From: Kribbella pittospori
GTDB taxonomy: Bacteria > Actinomycetota > Actinomycetes > Propionibacteriales > Kribbellaceae
DNA length: 64,000 nt
Direction: 5' to 3'
Assembly (NCBI RefSeq): GCF_004331465.1
Contig: NZ_SJKB01000002.1
Span: forward strand, 186,001 to 250,000
A program made the position numbers and the translations under genes. Shown here one piece after another: positions 17,199 to 26,072 of the stretch (its first letter is position 1; the number at the start of each line of letters is the position of its first letter). The notes beneath the pieces are model-generated. The model was not told the DNA's origin, searched no databases, and saw only the letters and a program-made list of their open reading frames with translations.

Positions 17199-18203
17199 TC
17201 ACTGCGACATGTCCTGGACCGCACCCTGGGACGCGCCGACCACGGTGGGAGGCGTCGCCACCGAGCCCAGCACAGTGCGGACCACCGTCGCGCCAGTCAC
17301 CTCATGCAGCCACAGCTCCGGACGAACCGTGATCCGGTGCGCAAGCGCCGGCACCGCGACCGCCTTCACATCCTCCGGTACGACGTAGTCCCGGCCCTGG
17401 ATCACGGCGTACGACCGAGCCGTCAGCAGCAGCGCCAGCGATCCACGCGGCGAAGCACCGACGAGCACCTGGGAGTCGCGCCGGGTGGCAGCGGCCAGGT
17501 CGACGCAGTACTGCCCGACGGTGTCGTCAACAGTGACAGTCTCGATCGCACGCTGCGCAGCGTGCAGTCCGGCCGCGTCCGTGACCGCCTCAACGGTCTG
17601 GTCCTCAGTACGGCGGCTCATCCGGCGCCGCAGTACCTCCCACTCCTCCGCGGCACTGGGATAGCCGAAGCCGATCCGCAGCATGAAGCGGTCGAGCTGC
17701 GCCTCGGGCAGCGGGTAGGTGCCTTCGTACTCGACCGGGTTCGCTGTCGCGAGCACGTGGAACGGGGTGGGCAGCGGGAAGGTCTGACCCTCGACGGTGA
17801 CCTGGTGTTCCTGCATCGATTCCAGCAGTGCAGCCTGCGTCTTCGGTGGGGTCCGGTTGATCTCGTCGGCCAGCAGCAACCCGGTGAAGATCGGGCCGGG
17901 CCGGAAGACGAACTCGGACTGCTTCTGGTCGTACACGAACGCGCCGGTGACGTCCGACGGCAGCAGGTCCGGAGTGAACTGCACCCGCCGGAACTCCAGC
18001 CCGAGCGCCTGCGCGAACGACCGCGCGGCCAGCGTCTTGGCGAGCCCCGGGTAGTCCTCCAGCAGCACGTGACCACCGGCCAGGATGCCAGCAAGCACGA
18101 GCTCGAGCGCCTCGGCCTTGCCGACCACTGCCTGGCTCACCCGGTCCAGCACCTGGCGGCTCAGGTCGGACACCTCACCGAGCTTCAGCTCGCGATCAGT
18201 CAC
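17199..18203 (-). CDS. MoxR family AAA+ ATPase
   Basis: The 334-residue ATPase has a Walker A of the MoxR form, L-E-D-Y-P-G-L-A-K-T (about residues 48-57). Walker B is L-L-L-A-D-E-I-N-R. Sensor 1 is A-T-A-N-P, followed by the MoxR segment E-G-T-Y-P-L-P-E-A-Q-L-D-R-F, an arginine finger region and the A-S-P-R-G-S sensor 2. It is cytoplasmic and likely remodels membrane or secreted partner proteins encoded next to it. The start is GTG 18203 after TGAGGAACT. It lies between the DUF4129-side genes and DUF58 on the same strand. Confidence 0.92.
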   Translation of the reverse strand: MTDRELKLGEVSDLSRQVLDRVSQAVVGKAEALELVLAGILAGGHVLLEDYPGLAKTLAARSFAQALGLEFRRVQFTPDLLPSDVTGAFVYDQKQSEFVFRPGPIFTGLLLADEINRTPPKTQAALLESMQEHQVTVEGQTFPLPTPFHVLATANPVEYEGTYPLPEAQLDRFMLRIGFGYPSAAEEWEVLRRRMSRRTEDQTVEAVTDAAGLHAAQRAIETVTVDDTVGQYCVDLAAATRRDSQVLVGASPRGSLALLLTARSYAVIQGRDYVVPEDVKAVAVPALAHRITVRPELWLHEVTGATVVRTVLGSVATPPTVVGASQGAVQDMSQ

Positions 18204-18209
18204 AGTTCC

Positions 18210-18815
18210 TCACAGGTTCTCGATGGTCTGGATCGCGTCCTCGATCTCGTCGAGGGACGCGGTGCGCTTGTCGTCTGCCATGACCAGGGCCCACAGCCGT
18301 TCGCCGGTGATCGCGCGGGCGCGGTCCGGCTCCAGCGCGGGGTCGACGCCGTGGCGGTGCACCAGCCGGTCGGTGGTCAGCTCGAGCAGCAGCGGCCGGA
18401 TCCGGCGGGCGAACGTCTGCGATCCCTCACCGGCCCGGCGCTCGCGGCTCGACTCCTGCAGCCAGGTCGCGACGAACTGGGTCCGGTTGTCGGTGCTGCG
18501 GGTCCGCAGCGCGGCCAGCTTCTCGTCCTGCCGCGCCGGCCAGTTGGTCTCCAGCACCTGCGGGACGATCAGCCGCAGCGCCAGCGATCCGAATCCGATG
18601 GCCAGCGCCATCGCCACGAACCACAGCGGCCGCGGCGCCATCCCGGCCGCACCGAACGCACCGATCAGCAGCAGACTCGCCAGCGCGGTGAACCCGACGT
18701 GCTGCACCAGCGCCTTGTCCAGCCGCATCGACCGAAGACGCCGTTTCTGCCCGCCACCTTGGTCACTGTTCCGTGGCGCGCTCTCGTCCAACGGAGTCCA
18801 GCGGTACGACGTCAT
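18210..18815 (-). CDS. Hypothetical membrane protein of the MoxR/DUF58 cluster
   Basis: The 201-residue protein has a basic N-terminus, then two or three hydrophobic helices between about residues 35 and 85 (A-L-A-S-L-L-L-I-G-A-F-G and L-W-F-V-A-M-A-L-A-I-G-F). A soluble, arginine-rich helical C-terminal domain follows. Its ATG (18815) overlaps the stop of the DUF4129 gene by ATGA, and MoxR starts 6 bp after its stop. I recognise the neighbourhood, not the family. It is probably a structural partner in the cluster. Confidence 0.8.
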   Translation of the reverse strand: MTSYRWTPLDESAPRNSDQGGGQKRRLRSMRLDKALVQHVGFTALASLLLIGAFGAAGMAPRPLWFVAMALAIGFGSLALRLIVPQVLETNWPARQDEKLAALRTRSTDNRTQFVATWLQESSRERRAGEGSQTFARRIRPLLLELTTDRLVHRHGVDPALEPDRARAITGERLWALVMADDKRTASLDEIEDAIQTIENL

Positions 18816-19555
18816 CCGGGCACCACCTCGTCCGCCTGCTTCGCGGCCCGCGCGGATCGAACGGCGGCCAGTTCGTCACGCAGGCGCATCAACGCAGCCC
18901 GCGCCTCGGCCCTGGCCTGTTCGGTCGACCCGTGCGTCGAGTAGCGGGCCTCGCGGTACAGCTCGCCGAGCCGGTTCAGCTGCGGCTCGGAGATGCCGCC
19001 GACGCCGAGGACCCGGACCGTGAACTCGGCAGGTGTCTCCGACGGCTCCCGGGCCAGTCCCGCGGACGCGGCCGCTTCCTCCAGTGCGACCCAGCAGGCG
19101 ATCACCGCGTCGGTCGCCGTACCGGAGTCGATGCGCGCGAGGCCGGTGTCGACCGCCTCGGCCAGCCGGTCCGCCTTCATCCGCTCCCAGTCCGCGTCCG
19201 CGGTCTCGGCCTGGGGCAGCTCGACCTTGCGGAGGATCCGGTAGAGCAACCGGCCGAGGAGGAGCACGATGGCCGCGATCACCAGGTAGATCAGCGCCTG
19301 CCACAAGGCCTTCAGCCAGTCGGGCATCGGCCGGCTGCCCTCGTCCTTCTTCTCCGGCGGGAAGAACGGCGTGGGCGGCTGAGCCCGGTCCGTCGGAGTC
19401 AGTGTCGGCAATGGCCGGGGCGACGACTTGAGCGTGCTCTCGCTGATCGGCCGCACCGAACCACCGGCCGAGGCGAGCACCACGAATCCGGCCGCGGTGA
19501 CCCCCAGGATCAGCACGACAGCCAGCGTCCACGCGCCCCGACGGTGGGTGTGCAT
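18812..19555 (-). CDS. DUF4129 domain-containing membrane protein
   Basis: The 247-residue protein has an N-terminal transmembrane helix (about 8-30), an extracellular proline-rich loop, a second helix (about 86-108) and a cytoplasmic DUF4129 domain. That domain shows A-C-W-V-A-L-E-E-A-A, S-E-T-P-A-E-F-T-V-R-V-L, and L-Y-R-E-A-R-Y-S-T-H. DUF4129 domains commonly occur with DUF58 and MoxR genes, as here, where it opens a five-gene overlapping cluster. No promoter motif is obvious in the 17 bp between this gene and the acetyltransferase gene upstream. Confidence 0.85.
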   Translation of the reverse strand: MHTHRRGAWTLAVVLILGVTAAGFVVLASAGGSVRPISESTLKSSPRPLPTLTPTDRAQPPTPFFPPEKKDEGSRPMPDWLKALWQALIYLVIAAIVLLLGRLLYRILRKVELPQAETADADWERMKADRLAEAVDTGLARIDSGTATDAVIACWVALEEAAASAGLAREPSETPAEFTVRVLGVGGISEPQLNRLGELYREARYSTHGSTEQARAEARAALMRLRDELAAVRSARAAKQADEVVPG

Positions 19556-19572
19556 CCAGGAAGGCTAACCGA

Positions 19573-20784
19573 TCAGAAGCCCGTATCGAGCCACGGAAGC
19601 CGGCTCGTGGAAAACGCTTGCGCCGCGGCCCCGAGCGCCCCGGCCGTGTGCTCCTGCGCCAGCCCGGCCGCACCGAGCCGGACGAACGACGGCTTGCCGA
19701 GGTAGACCGAGGCCAGATCGCGCACGTCGACGGTGAGATCGGCCGGCCGGGTGGTCGACTCGCAGGTCGCCCCGGCCGGACCGCCGGCGAGGTGCCACTT
19801 GCCCGCGTTCCAGGGCAGGAATCCGTCGGTCACCTCGAGGACGACATCGATGTCGCGGGCGTATGTCCGGGCCGCAAGCGCCGGGGCCAGGTCGACGAAC
19901 CGCAGCCAGAGACCGTCGCGGGTGATCGGCGACGGCGCCCGCTGGTCGACCAGCAGGTCCAGCAGCGGGTCGTCCGACGGCAGCGCCTCGTACCGCGTCT
20001 CGCTCAGCAGGTCCGGCTCCAGCAGGTAGCGCCAGAGCGCGGCATGCGAGGCCAGGTCGACAGCATGCACGCGCCGTACCTCGACGAACCCCTTGTCGGC
20101 GCGCTTCGTCCGGTAGTGCGCGAACCCGGTCAGCTCGCCGTCCCGCTCGGCCAGCACGCAGCGCAGCGCGGAGGCGTTGGACGGGTCGACCATCACGTTG
20201 TCGCTGACAACCAGCTCCTGCCACCGGTCGTTGTGCTCGAACATGCCGACCCGCTCGGTCGCCAGCTTGTTGCGCAGCGCCGCGGTCTCGGCCAGCGTCT
20301 CGCGCACCCCGACGTACCTGATCCGTACGTCGTCGATGCCGGCGACCGGCCGCAGTTCGCGAGCGGGCTTCGGTACGACGATCTCCTGGTGGTCGCTGGC
20401 GAGGCCGTACCCGAACCTGCCGTAGATCACCGCCTCGCTCGCGGTCAGTCCGGCGAGCGGCTCGGTCCCGGCCTCGTGGATCTCGTTCAGCTGAGCCCGC
20501 ATCAGGTCGCGCAGGATGCCGCGCCGGCGATGCGTCGCACGGACCCCGACCATGGTCACCCCGGCCATCGGCACCTGTGCGCCCGGCACAGTCATCAGGT
20601 GCGAGAACGCCGCTGTGTGGCCGACCAGTTGCTTCTCGTCGATCGCGACGATGCTCCGGTCCGGCTCCCAGACCTTCCGCTCCGCCTCCAGCTGCGCATC
20701 ACTCCACGGCGCCGAGAACGCCACGTCGATGAGCTCCAGGAGCTCGCCCCACTCACCCTCGAACCGCCCGATCTCGATCGCCAT
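19573..20784 (-). CDS. GNAT family N-acetyltransferase, Eis-like
   Basis: The 403-residue protein has the Eis layout: an N-terminal GNAT domain, a second GNAT-like domain, and a C-terminal SCP2-like region. The acetyl-CoA loop reads V-R-A-T-H-R-R-R-G-I-L-R-D-L-M (about 82-96), and A-V-I-Y-G-R-F-G-Y-G-L-A follows. The protein ends in ...D-T-G-F; in Mycobacterium Eis the C-terminal phenylalanine carboxylate acts in catalysis, so the terminal Phe is meaningful. Eis-type enzymes acetylate amines, including aminoglycosides, at several positions. A GTG start 3 codons upstream (20793) is possible. Substrate here is unknown. Confidence 0.88.
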   Translation of the reverse strand: MAIEIGRFEGEWGELLELIDVAFSAPWSDAQLEAERKVWEPDRSIVAIDEKQLVGHTAAFSHLMTVPGAQVPMAGVTMVGVRATHRRRGILRDLMRAQLNEIHEAGTEPLAGLTASEAVIYGRFGYGLASDHQEIVVPKPARELRPVAGIDDVRIRYVGVRETLAETAALRNKLATERVGMFEHNDRWQELVVSDNVMVDPSNASALRCVLAERDGELTGFAHYRTKRADKGFVEVRRVHAVDLASHAALWRYLLEPDLLSETRYEALPSDDPLLDLLVDQRAPSPITRDGLWLRFVDLAPALAARTYARDIDVVLEVTDGFLPWNAGKWHLAGGPAGATCESTTRPADLTVDVRDLASVYLGKPSFVRLGAAGLAQEHTAGALGAAAQAFSTSRLPWLDTGF

Positions 20785-20894
20785 GCCCAACACCTACCAG
20801 ACCCCAAGAACCACCGCGCCACGATTTGCCCTGCGAAAACTCGGCAGGGCCGGGAATTTCCCGTGCTGACAGGAAAGTCGGGCGACTCCCGGTC

Positions 20895-20923
20895 TGGACT
20901 GATGAAAATCGTTTTCATATACT
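20895..20923 (+). promoter_or_regulatory. Zur box inside the promoter of the CobW-like gene
   Basis: TGGACT (20895-20900) and TATACT (20918-20923) are separated by exactly 17 bp and form a good sigma-70-type promoter. The spacer is occupied by ATGAAAATCGTTTTCAT (20902-20918), with seven-base arms ATGAAAA/TTTTCAT around a TCG centre. This closely resembles the actinobacterial Zur operator consensus (TGAAAATnATTTTCA). Zur with zinc would block RNA polymerase directly here. The -10 ends 6 bp before the ATG at 20930, so the transcript is probably leaderless. Confidence 0.85.
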
Positions 20924-20929
20924 TGAGGG

Positions 20930-22003
20930 ATGACCGCCCACTCGAAGACGCCGTTGTCCCTGCTGGTCGGGCTTTCCACGACACTGCGGGAACCTGTGCT
21001 GGACGCGATGCTCGACACCACCAGCGTGGTCGTGGTGGTCGACCAGGACGAGTTGCGCGAGCGGGGTGTGCTGTCCTGGCGTGTGCTGGACGCGTCCGGG
21101 CGGATCGACGCCGGCGAGTTCACCGTCGGGGACGACTGTGGGGCGTGTCAGCTGATCGAGTCGCTGCTGCCGTTGCTCGAGGCCCTGGTCGCACGGCAGC
21201 GCTGGGATCACGTCGTACTGGCGGCTCCGCCGGCGATGGAGGCACGACCGCTCGTAGGCTCACTGGTCGCGGGGTTGCCGGAGATCGCCGTCGACACGAT
21301 CACCTGTGTGGTCGACGCCGTACTGCTGGTCGAGCAACTGTCCGGTGACGAGCTCCTCGACGAGCGCGGTCTCGCACTCGGGCTGCCGGACCGCCGCAAC
21401 GTCGCCGAGCTCACCGCGCGGCAGATCGAGTACGCCGACGTGTGCGTGCTCGCCAACCTGCACCGCAACGCAGCGCCGGATCGACTGCACAACCTGCTGC
21501 TGCACCTGAACCCGCGGACAACCGTCGTCGTGGCGGACCGAGTCGGCGTACCGGACGGGCCGGTGGCGCGGACCGGGCTGTTCGACTTCGACGCGGCCGA
21601 GGCGTGGGCCGGCGAGCTGGCGTCTTCGGATCGGGTCCAACCGAGTGGTGACGGCGTGACGACCGTGCTCTGGCGGTCCACGCGGCCGATGCATCCGTCG
21701 CGGTTGAACGACGCGCTCGAGGACATCGTGAACGGCGTCGTCCGCAGCCGTGGCGTGGTCTGGCTGGCGAACCGGCCGACGCAGCGCGTGCGGTGGGAGT
21801 CCGCCGGGTACAGCGCGTCGCTCGGCATGCTCGGCGAGTGGTCGGACAGCGAGCACCTGGCCGAGTGCACGGTGGTTGCGACCGGCATGGGTCTGGATCC
21901 GGCCCGGCTGCAGTCGATCCTCGACGCGTGCCTGCTGACCGAGTCCGAGCTCGCCTGCCTGGACTGGCACGACCTTGACGACCCGTTCGCGGGTCTGCTG
22001 TAA
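20930..22003 (+). CDS. CobW/G3E-like protein lacking the GTPase motifs, Zur-regulated
   Basis: The 357-residue protein follows the CobW plan: an N-terminal Rossmann-like half and a C-terminal CobW domain (about 225-345, with R-S-R-G-V-V-W-L-A-N-R and G-E-W). The nucleotide motifs are gone. The P-loop position reads V-G-L-S-T-T-L-R-E (13-21), without GxGKT. The family zinc motif CxCC is C-G-A-C (70-73). The switch region reads L-A-A-P-P-A-M-E, and the NKxD position reads L-A-N-L-H-R. Regulation by a Zur box points to zinc starvation. G3E proteins at such boxes are thought to deliver or spare zinc. If GTPase activity is absent, it could be a scaffold or chaperone. The assignment is from pattern, not search. 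Confidence 0.8.
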   Translation: MTAHSKTPLSLLVGLSTTLREPVLDAMLDTTSVVVVVDQDELRERGVLSWRVLDASGRIDAGEFTVGDDCGACQLIESLLPLLEALVARQRWDHVVLAAPPAMEARPLVGSLVAGLPEIAVDTITCVVDAVLLVEQLSGDELLDERGLALGLPDRRNVAELTARQIEYADVCVLANLHRNAAPDRLHNLLLHLNPRTTVVVADRVGVPDGPVARTGLFDFDAAEAWAGELASSDRVQPSGDGVTTVLWRSTRPMHPSRLNDALEDIVNGVVRSRGVVWLANRPTQRVRWESAGYSASLGMLGEWSDSEHLAECTVVATGMGLDPARLQSILDACLLTESELACLDWHDLDDPFAGLL

Positions 22004-22708
22004 CTAACCCAGCAGCGGCAGGCGGTCCGCATGTGGACCGAGCATGTCCAGATCATCCTCGTCCAGCGGCACCCGGCCCGTCGCCTTCAGGATGTACGTC
22101 GTCGTGTCCCAGCCGATCAGGTCCCACGCCTCCGGGCCGAACAGCCCGTCCAGCGTCCGCGCGGTGACCTGCAGCGCCTCCGGATCTGGCTCGGGCGCAT
22201 CCGGCAGACCAACGGTCAGGTCGAGATGGTGGACCGTTGCCTCCAGCACCAACGTGGCCACGAAGTCCGTCGCCCGCAGTACGTGACCCTGCGTCTCGAT
22301 CCGCCGCCCCTTGTCCGCCAGCCCGGCCGCAGCCGCGCGTACGGCGGCCTCGGACACCTCGCGCCAATGCTGCACGAGCATCCCCGGCCGCCGGTACGAC
22401 GAGGCTACGCCGCGGACGAAGCTCGTATCCGGATTGTCGCCGTCCATCCCCGCCGGGAAGTCCTGCCAGTACGTGACGAAATCCCGGTCCGGCCCGACCA
22501 CGGCCGGGCTCGCGAAGGCGATCAGCGCGCGCTCGGCGTCGTACAGCAGATGGACCAGCAGCGGCCCGACCGGCATCCCCGGGCATCTGGTCGCGAGCCC
22601 GAAGTCGGCGTCGCTCAGCCCCTGGACGACCTCCGTCAACCGCCCGTACTCCCGGCCCAGCGTCGCCGCCAGCCCCAGCGGCAACGCCCCTCGCTCGGGT
22701 GCTTTCAT
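22004..22708 (-). CDS. Maleylpyruvate isomerase family (MDMPI/DinB-like) mycothiol-dependent enzyme
   Basis: The 234-residue protein is a helical MDMPI/DinB-type protein: an N-terminal bundle with T-R-C-P-G-M-P-V-G-P-L-L-V-H-L-L (about 39-54), a histidine in A-T-V-H-H-L-D-L-T-V (near 165), and a small C-terminal domain. The three-histidine DinB metal site is plausible from these. Such proteins bind a divalent metal and often use mycothiol, which fits an actinobacterium. The stops of this gene and the convergent CobW-like gene abut (22003/22004). Reaction unknown. Confidence 0.85.
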   Translation of the reverse strand: MKAPERGALPLGLAATLGREYGRLTEVVQGLSDADFGLATRCPGMPVGPLLVHLLYDAERALIAFASPAVVGPDRDFVTYWQDFPAGMDGDNPDTSFVRGVASSYRRPGMLVQHWREVSEAAVRAAAAGLADKGRRIETQGHVLRATDFVATLVLEATVHHLDLTVGLPDAPEPDPEALQVTARTLDGLFGPEAWDLIGWDTTTYILKATGRVPLDEDDLDMLGPHADRLPLLG

Positions 22709-22769
22709 CCCCGGCCTCCTCGGTGTGCTCCCTTGAAGAAACCTAACCCGGGACTACGCCGCGATGTTC

Positions 22770-23546
22770 CTACGAACGTGCTGTGTCGAGGTGCGCGGCG
22801 GCGCTGGCCTCGAGGTGGCTGAGGTCCGACGCGACGGTCGCGAAGGTGTAGCCCTCGCTCAGCCGCCGCCGAGCGGACTGCCCGTCCTGGGTGTGGATGC
22901 CTGCCGCGACCCCCGCCTCCTGCGCGGTCCGCGCGATCAGTGCGACCGCCTCCTCGAACGGCCCCTCGACCTCGGGGTCACCGGGGAAGCGAGCCCCGAC
23001 CGACAGTCCGAGGTCCGACGGCCCGACGTAGATCCCGTCGAGCCCCGGCGTCGCGCAGATCTCGGCCACGTTCTTGAGCCCGAGTGGCGTCTCGATCATC
23101 GCCAGTACGACGGTCGCCGCGTCGGCGTCGGCCGGGACCGGCCCGATCCGCAGCGACGCCCGCATCGGCCCGAAGGACCGCACTCCGGTCGGCGGATACT
23201 TCGCCGCTTGCACGGCCCGCGTGACGTCCTCGGAGTTGTCCACGAGCGGCACGATCACCCCGGTCGCACCCGCATCCAGCGCCCGGCCGATCGGGGTCGG
23301 ATGGTTCGCCTCGACCCGCACGATCCCGACCGTTCCGCCGGCACCAAGAGCAGCACCCGCATCCACCGCCAGCAGCCCGTTCAACAGCCCCTGGTACCCC
23401 AGCAGACCGTGCTGCCCATCCAGTACGACGTAGTCGTACCCAAGCCTCGCGATCCGCTCGGTCGCCACCGGTGCATCCATCACCACCCAGTACCCGATCA
23501 ACCGCTCCCGGCCCCGAATCCTCTTGGCGAAATCGTTTGCGCTCAC
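22770..23546 (-). CDS. HpcH/HpaI aldolase family protein
   Basis: The 258-residue protein is a TIM-barrel aldolase of the HpaI type, cleaving or condensing 2-keto acids with a divalent metal. Visible motifs are Y-V-V-L-D-G-Q-H-G (the general-base histidine loop near residue 45), A-M-I-E-T-P-L-G-L-K-N (metal-binding Glu), and G-I-Y-V-G-P-S-D-L. The usual acidic residue before the loop histidine is Gln here. It stands alone between unrelated genes, so its pathway cannot be inferred. The ATG at 23546 has only a weak ribosome site. Confidence 0.87.
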   Translation of the reverse strand: MSANDFAKRIRGRERLIGYWVVMDAPVATERIARLGYDYVVLDGQHGLLGYQGLLNGLLAVDAGAALGAGGTVGIVRVEANHPTPIGRALDAGATGVIVPLVDNSEDVTRAVQAAKYPPTGVRSFGPMRASLRIGPVPADADAATVVLAMIETPLGLKNVAEICATPGLDGIYVGPSDLGLSVGARFPGDPEVEGPFEEAVALIARTAQEAGVAAGIHTQDGQSARRRLSEGYTFATVASDLSHLEASAAAHLDTARS

Positions 23547-23618
23547 ACCTGCACCCTATCGGTCCCCCACGCGCAAAATCGCTCGCCTGACCGATCTGTG
23601 GACGAGAGGATGGAGGGT

Positions 23619-24539
23619 ATGCCAGCCACCGAGCGCCTGCTCCACGACCTCGTCTCCGCGGCCGGTCTGGCTCAAGTGCGCTCGGTCGAGCCAATGCGCG
23701 GCCACGGGTTCGACCACGAGGTACTGCGCGCGACACTCGCCGATACCCGGCAGGTCGTCCTGCGGCACCGGCAGGAGTCCCGTCCACTTCCCTTGGGCCG
23801 AGCCCGCTTCCTGGCCGACCACGACGTACAGGCGCCGGTGCTGCTCGGCGGCAACGACTTCGCAACGCTGTACGACTACGTCCCCGGCGACATGCTGTCC
23901 ACGGTGATCGACAAGATGACAGACGCCAGGTGGAGGTCGGTCGGTACGGCGTTCCGTCGCGTCCACGCCGTCCGCTTCCCCAGCGGCCTGTCCGGCGACT
24001 TCGGACCCGACAGCTTGGTCCTCCGCCCGACCGATCCGGTCGAGGATCTCCACCGGCTCCTGGTCGACGCCGAGTCTCGCCTCGAACCCAACCTCTCGTT
24101 CGTACTCCCGCACCTCCCCCGCCTGCACGCGGTGATCGACGACCACGCGGAGCGGCTCCGGCAGGCTCCGACCGCCCTGCTGCACGGCGACGTCTTCCTC
24201 GCCAACATCATCGTCGGCACGTCACAGACCACCCTGATCGACTGGGACCAGGCCCGCGTCGCCGATCCCGGCCAGGAGATCGCCGCCCTCGACGAGCGCA
24301 TCCACCTGATCAACGGCGGCGAGCTCCCCGGCGCTTTCTTCGATACGTACGGCGCGCGGCCGGACACAGCGGCCCTCCATCGCGTCACGAACGCGATCGC
24401 CTGGTTCACCCACGGGCCGTTCGCCGGCTGGGAGATCGACCCCGACCTCGACGCCGACCGCACCCACCTGGTGACCGGCTGGCGCAACTCCCTGGTCGGC
24501 TACCTCACCGGTCTCGGCGAGCGGCTGAAGGAGTTCTAG
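23619..24539 (+). CDS. Aminoglycoside phosphotransferase (APH) family kinase
   Basis: From ATG 23619 the protein is 306 residues with the APH/choline-kinase fold. The catalytic loop L-L-H-G-D-V-F-L-A-N-I-I (HGDxxxxN) is followed by the metal-binding I-D-W-D-Q-A-R. The N-lobe shows V-L-R-H-R-Q-E-S. The substrate could be a small alcohol or antibiotic; the sequence does not say. ATG 23610 is an in-frame alternative; GGAGGG sits very close to 23619, so the start is not certain. The open frame extends far upstream only as antisense to the HpaI-like gene. It overlaps the convergent carboxyltransferase by 4 bp. Confidence 0.88.
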   Translation: MPATERLLHDLVSAAGLAQVRSVEPMRGHGFDHEVLRATLADTRQVVLRHRQESRPLPLGRARFLADHDVQAPVLLGGNDFATLYDYVPGDMLSTVIDKMTDARWRSVGTAFRRVHAVRFPSGLSGDFGPDSLVLRPTDPVEDLHRLLVDAESRLEPNLSFVLPHLPRLHAVIDDHAERLRQAPTALLHGDVFLANIIVGTSQTTLIDWDQARVADPGQEIAALDERIHLINGGELPGAFFDTYGARPDTAALHRVTNAIAWFTHGPFAGWEIDPDLDADRTHLVTGWRNSLVGYLTGLGERLKEF

Positions 24540-26065
24540 ACCGGCGGGACGCCGTGGCGGCGGGTGGAGAAGTGGCGGTCTTTGGTCTGGGCTGCGGCGA
24601 GGCGGGCGATCAGGTCGGTGCGGAGGTCTTCCGGTTCGACGATCGCGTCGATGACCAGGTCCGCGGCCAGGCGGAGGATGTCGATGTCGGTCTCGTACTC
24701 TTCCCGCAGCCGGGACACGTACTCGACCCGCTCGCCCTCGTCGGCGATCTCCTGGATCTTGTTGTAGTAGACGGCGTTGATCGCCGCCTCCGGACCCATC
24801 ACCGCGATCTTCGCGGTCGGCAACGCAACGCACGCATCCGGCGAGAAGCCGGGTCCACACATCGCGTAGAGACCGGCGCCGTACGCCTTGCGGACGATCA
24901 CCGACACCGTCGGCACGGTCGCCTCCGACACCGCGGTGATCATCTTCGCGCCGTGCCGGATGATCCCGGCCCGCTCGACCTCGCTGCCGATCATGAACCC
25001 CGGTACGTCGCACAGGTACACCAGCGGCACGTTGAACGCATCGCACAGCCAGATGAACCGCGCCGCCTTGTCCGCGGAGTCGACGAACAGCACGCCACCC
25101 TTGACGGCCGGCTGGTTCGCCACGATCCCGACCACCTGCCCTGCCAGCAGCCCGAACCCGGTGACAAGCTCCGGCGCGTACGCCGGCTTGACCTCGAAGA
25201 ACGTGTCCGCGTCGACCAGTGCGTCGATCACATCATGGATGTCGAACCCGACGCTCTCCTCGGCCGGCACCAGGTCCCGGGTGAAGTCCCGGGCCGGCGG
25301 CGCAGCGTCGTACGACGGCGGCCGCGACTGCCATGAACCGGGAAGGTAGGAGAAGTACGTGCGGGCGAGGTCGATCGCCTCAGTGTCGTCGGCGGCGAGC
25401 AGGTCGCCGCAGCCGGAGACGCTGGTGTGCATCCGCGCACCGCCCATCTCCTCCAGCGTCACCTTCTCGCCGACCACCATCTCGGCCATCCGCGGCGAAC
25501 CCAGGTACATCGAGGCGTTGCCGTCGACCATGATCACCAGGTCGCAGAACGCCGGGATGTAGGCGCCACCGGCCGCCGACGGCCCGAACAGACAGCAGAT
25601 CTGCGGCACCTTGCCGGACAGCGCGACCTGGTTGTGGAAGATCCGCCCGGCACCGCGACGGCCGGGGAACAGGTCCACCTGGTCGGTGATCCGCGCGCCG
25701 GCGGAGTCGATCAGCCAGAAGATCGGCAGCTCGTCGCGGAGTGCGACCTCGGTGATCCGGACGATCTTCTCCACCGTCCGCGCACCCCACGACCCCGCCT
25801 TCACGGTCGGGTCGTTCGCGACGATCAGCGCCGGCCGGCCGTCGACCAGCGCGCGGCCGGTGACCACGCCGTCGGCCGGCAGGCCGGCGTTGAGTGCGTT
25901 GGCCAACTGCGCGTCCTCGACGAAGCTGCCCTCGTCGACCAGCAGCGCGATCCGGTCGCGGACGTAGAGCTTGTTCTGACTCGCGAGCTTGGCCGCAGCC
26001 TTCTCCGGCGGCGCCAGGGTCGCCTCGCGAGCGACCTTGACCTCGGTCCAGTGATCGTGGGTCAT
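24536..26065 (-). CDS. Acyl-CoA carboxylase carboxyltransferase subunit (methylcrotonyl/propionyl type)
   Basis: The 509-residue protein has both crotonase-like halves of a biotin-dependent carboxyltransferase. The first has G-P-S-A-A-G-G-A-Y-I-P-A. The second has I-V-R-K-A-Y-G-A-G-L-Y-A-M-C-G and G-P-E-A-A-I-N-A-V-Y. It lies 7 bp after an acyl-CoA dehydrogenase gene, the same order as liuA-liuB in leucine degradation, and a LiuR-like MerR gene is divergent. No biotin carboxylase gene is adjacent, so it may use the alpha subunit at 47364. The exact acyl-CoA substrate is not proven. Confidence 0.9.
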   Translation of the reverse strand: MTHDHWTEVKVAREATLAPPEKAAAKLASQNKLYVRDRIALLVDEGSFVEDAQLANALNAGLPADGVVTGRALVDGRPALIVANDPTVKAGSWGARTVEKIVRITEVALRDELPIFWLIDSAGARITDQVDLFPGRRGAGRIFHNQVALSGKVPQICCLFGPSAAGGAYIPAFCDLVIMVDGNASMYLGSPRMAEMVVGEKVTLEEMGGARMHTSVSGCGDLLAADDTEAIDLARTYFSYLPGSWQSRPPSYDAAPPARDFTRDLVPAEESVGFDIHDVIDALVDADTFFEVKPAYAPELVTGFGLLAGQVVGIVANQPAVKGGVLFVDSADKAARFIWLCDAFNVPLVYLCDVPGFMIGSEVERAGIIRHGAKMITAVSEATVPTVSVIVRKAYGAGLYAMCGPGFSPDACVALPTAKIAVMGPEAAINAVYYNKIQEIADEGERVEYVSRLREEYETDIDILRLAADLVIDAIVEPEDLRTDLIARLAAAQTKDRHFSTRRHGVPPV

Positions 26066-26072
26066 GCAGACA

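Noticed and set aside
17199-18203. MoxR Walker A with Ala instead of Gly before the lysine as a sign of an inactive ATPase
   Set aside because: P-G-L-A-K-T is the usual form in MoxR proteins, and Walker B and sensors are intact.
22764-23618. N-terminal extension of the phosphotransferase by 285 codons
   Set aside because: The extension is antisense to the HpaI-like aldolase and has no fold-like sequence; APH proteins are about 300 residues, as from 23619.
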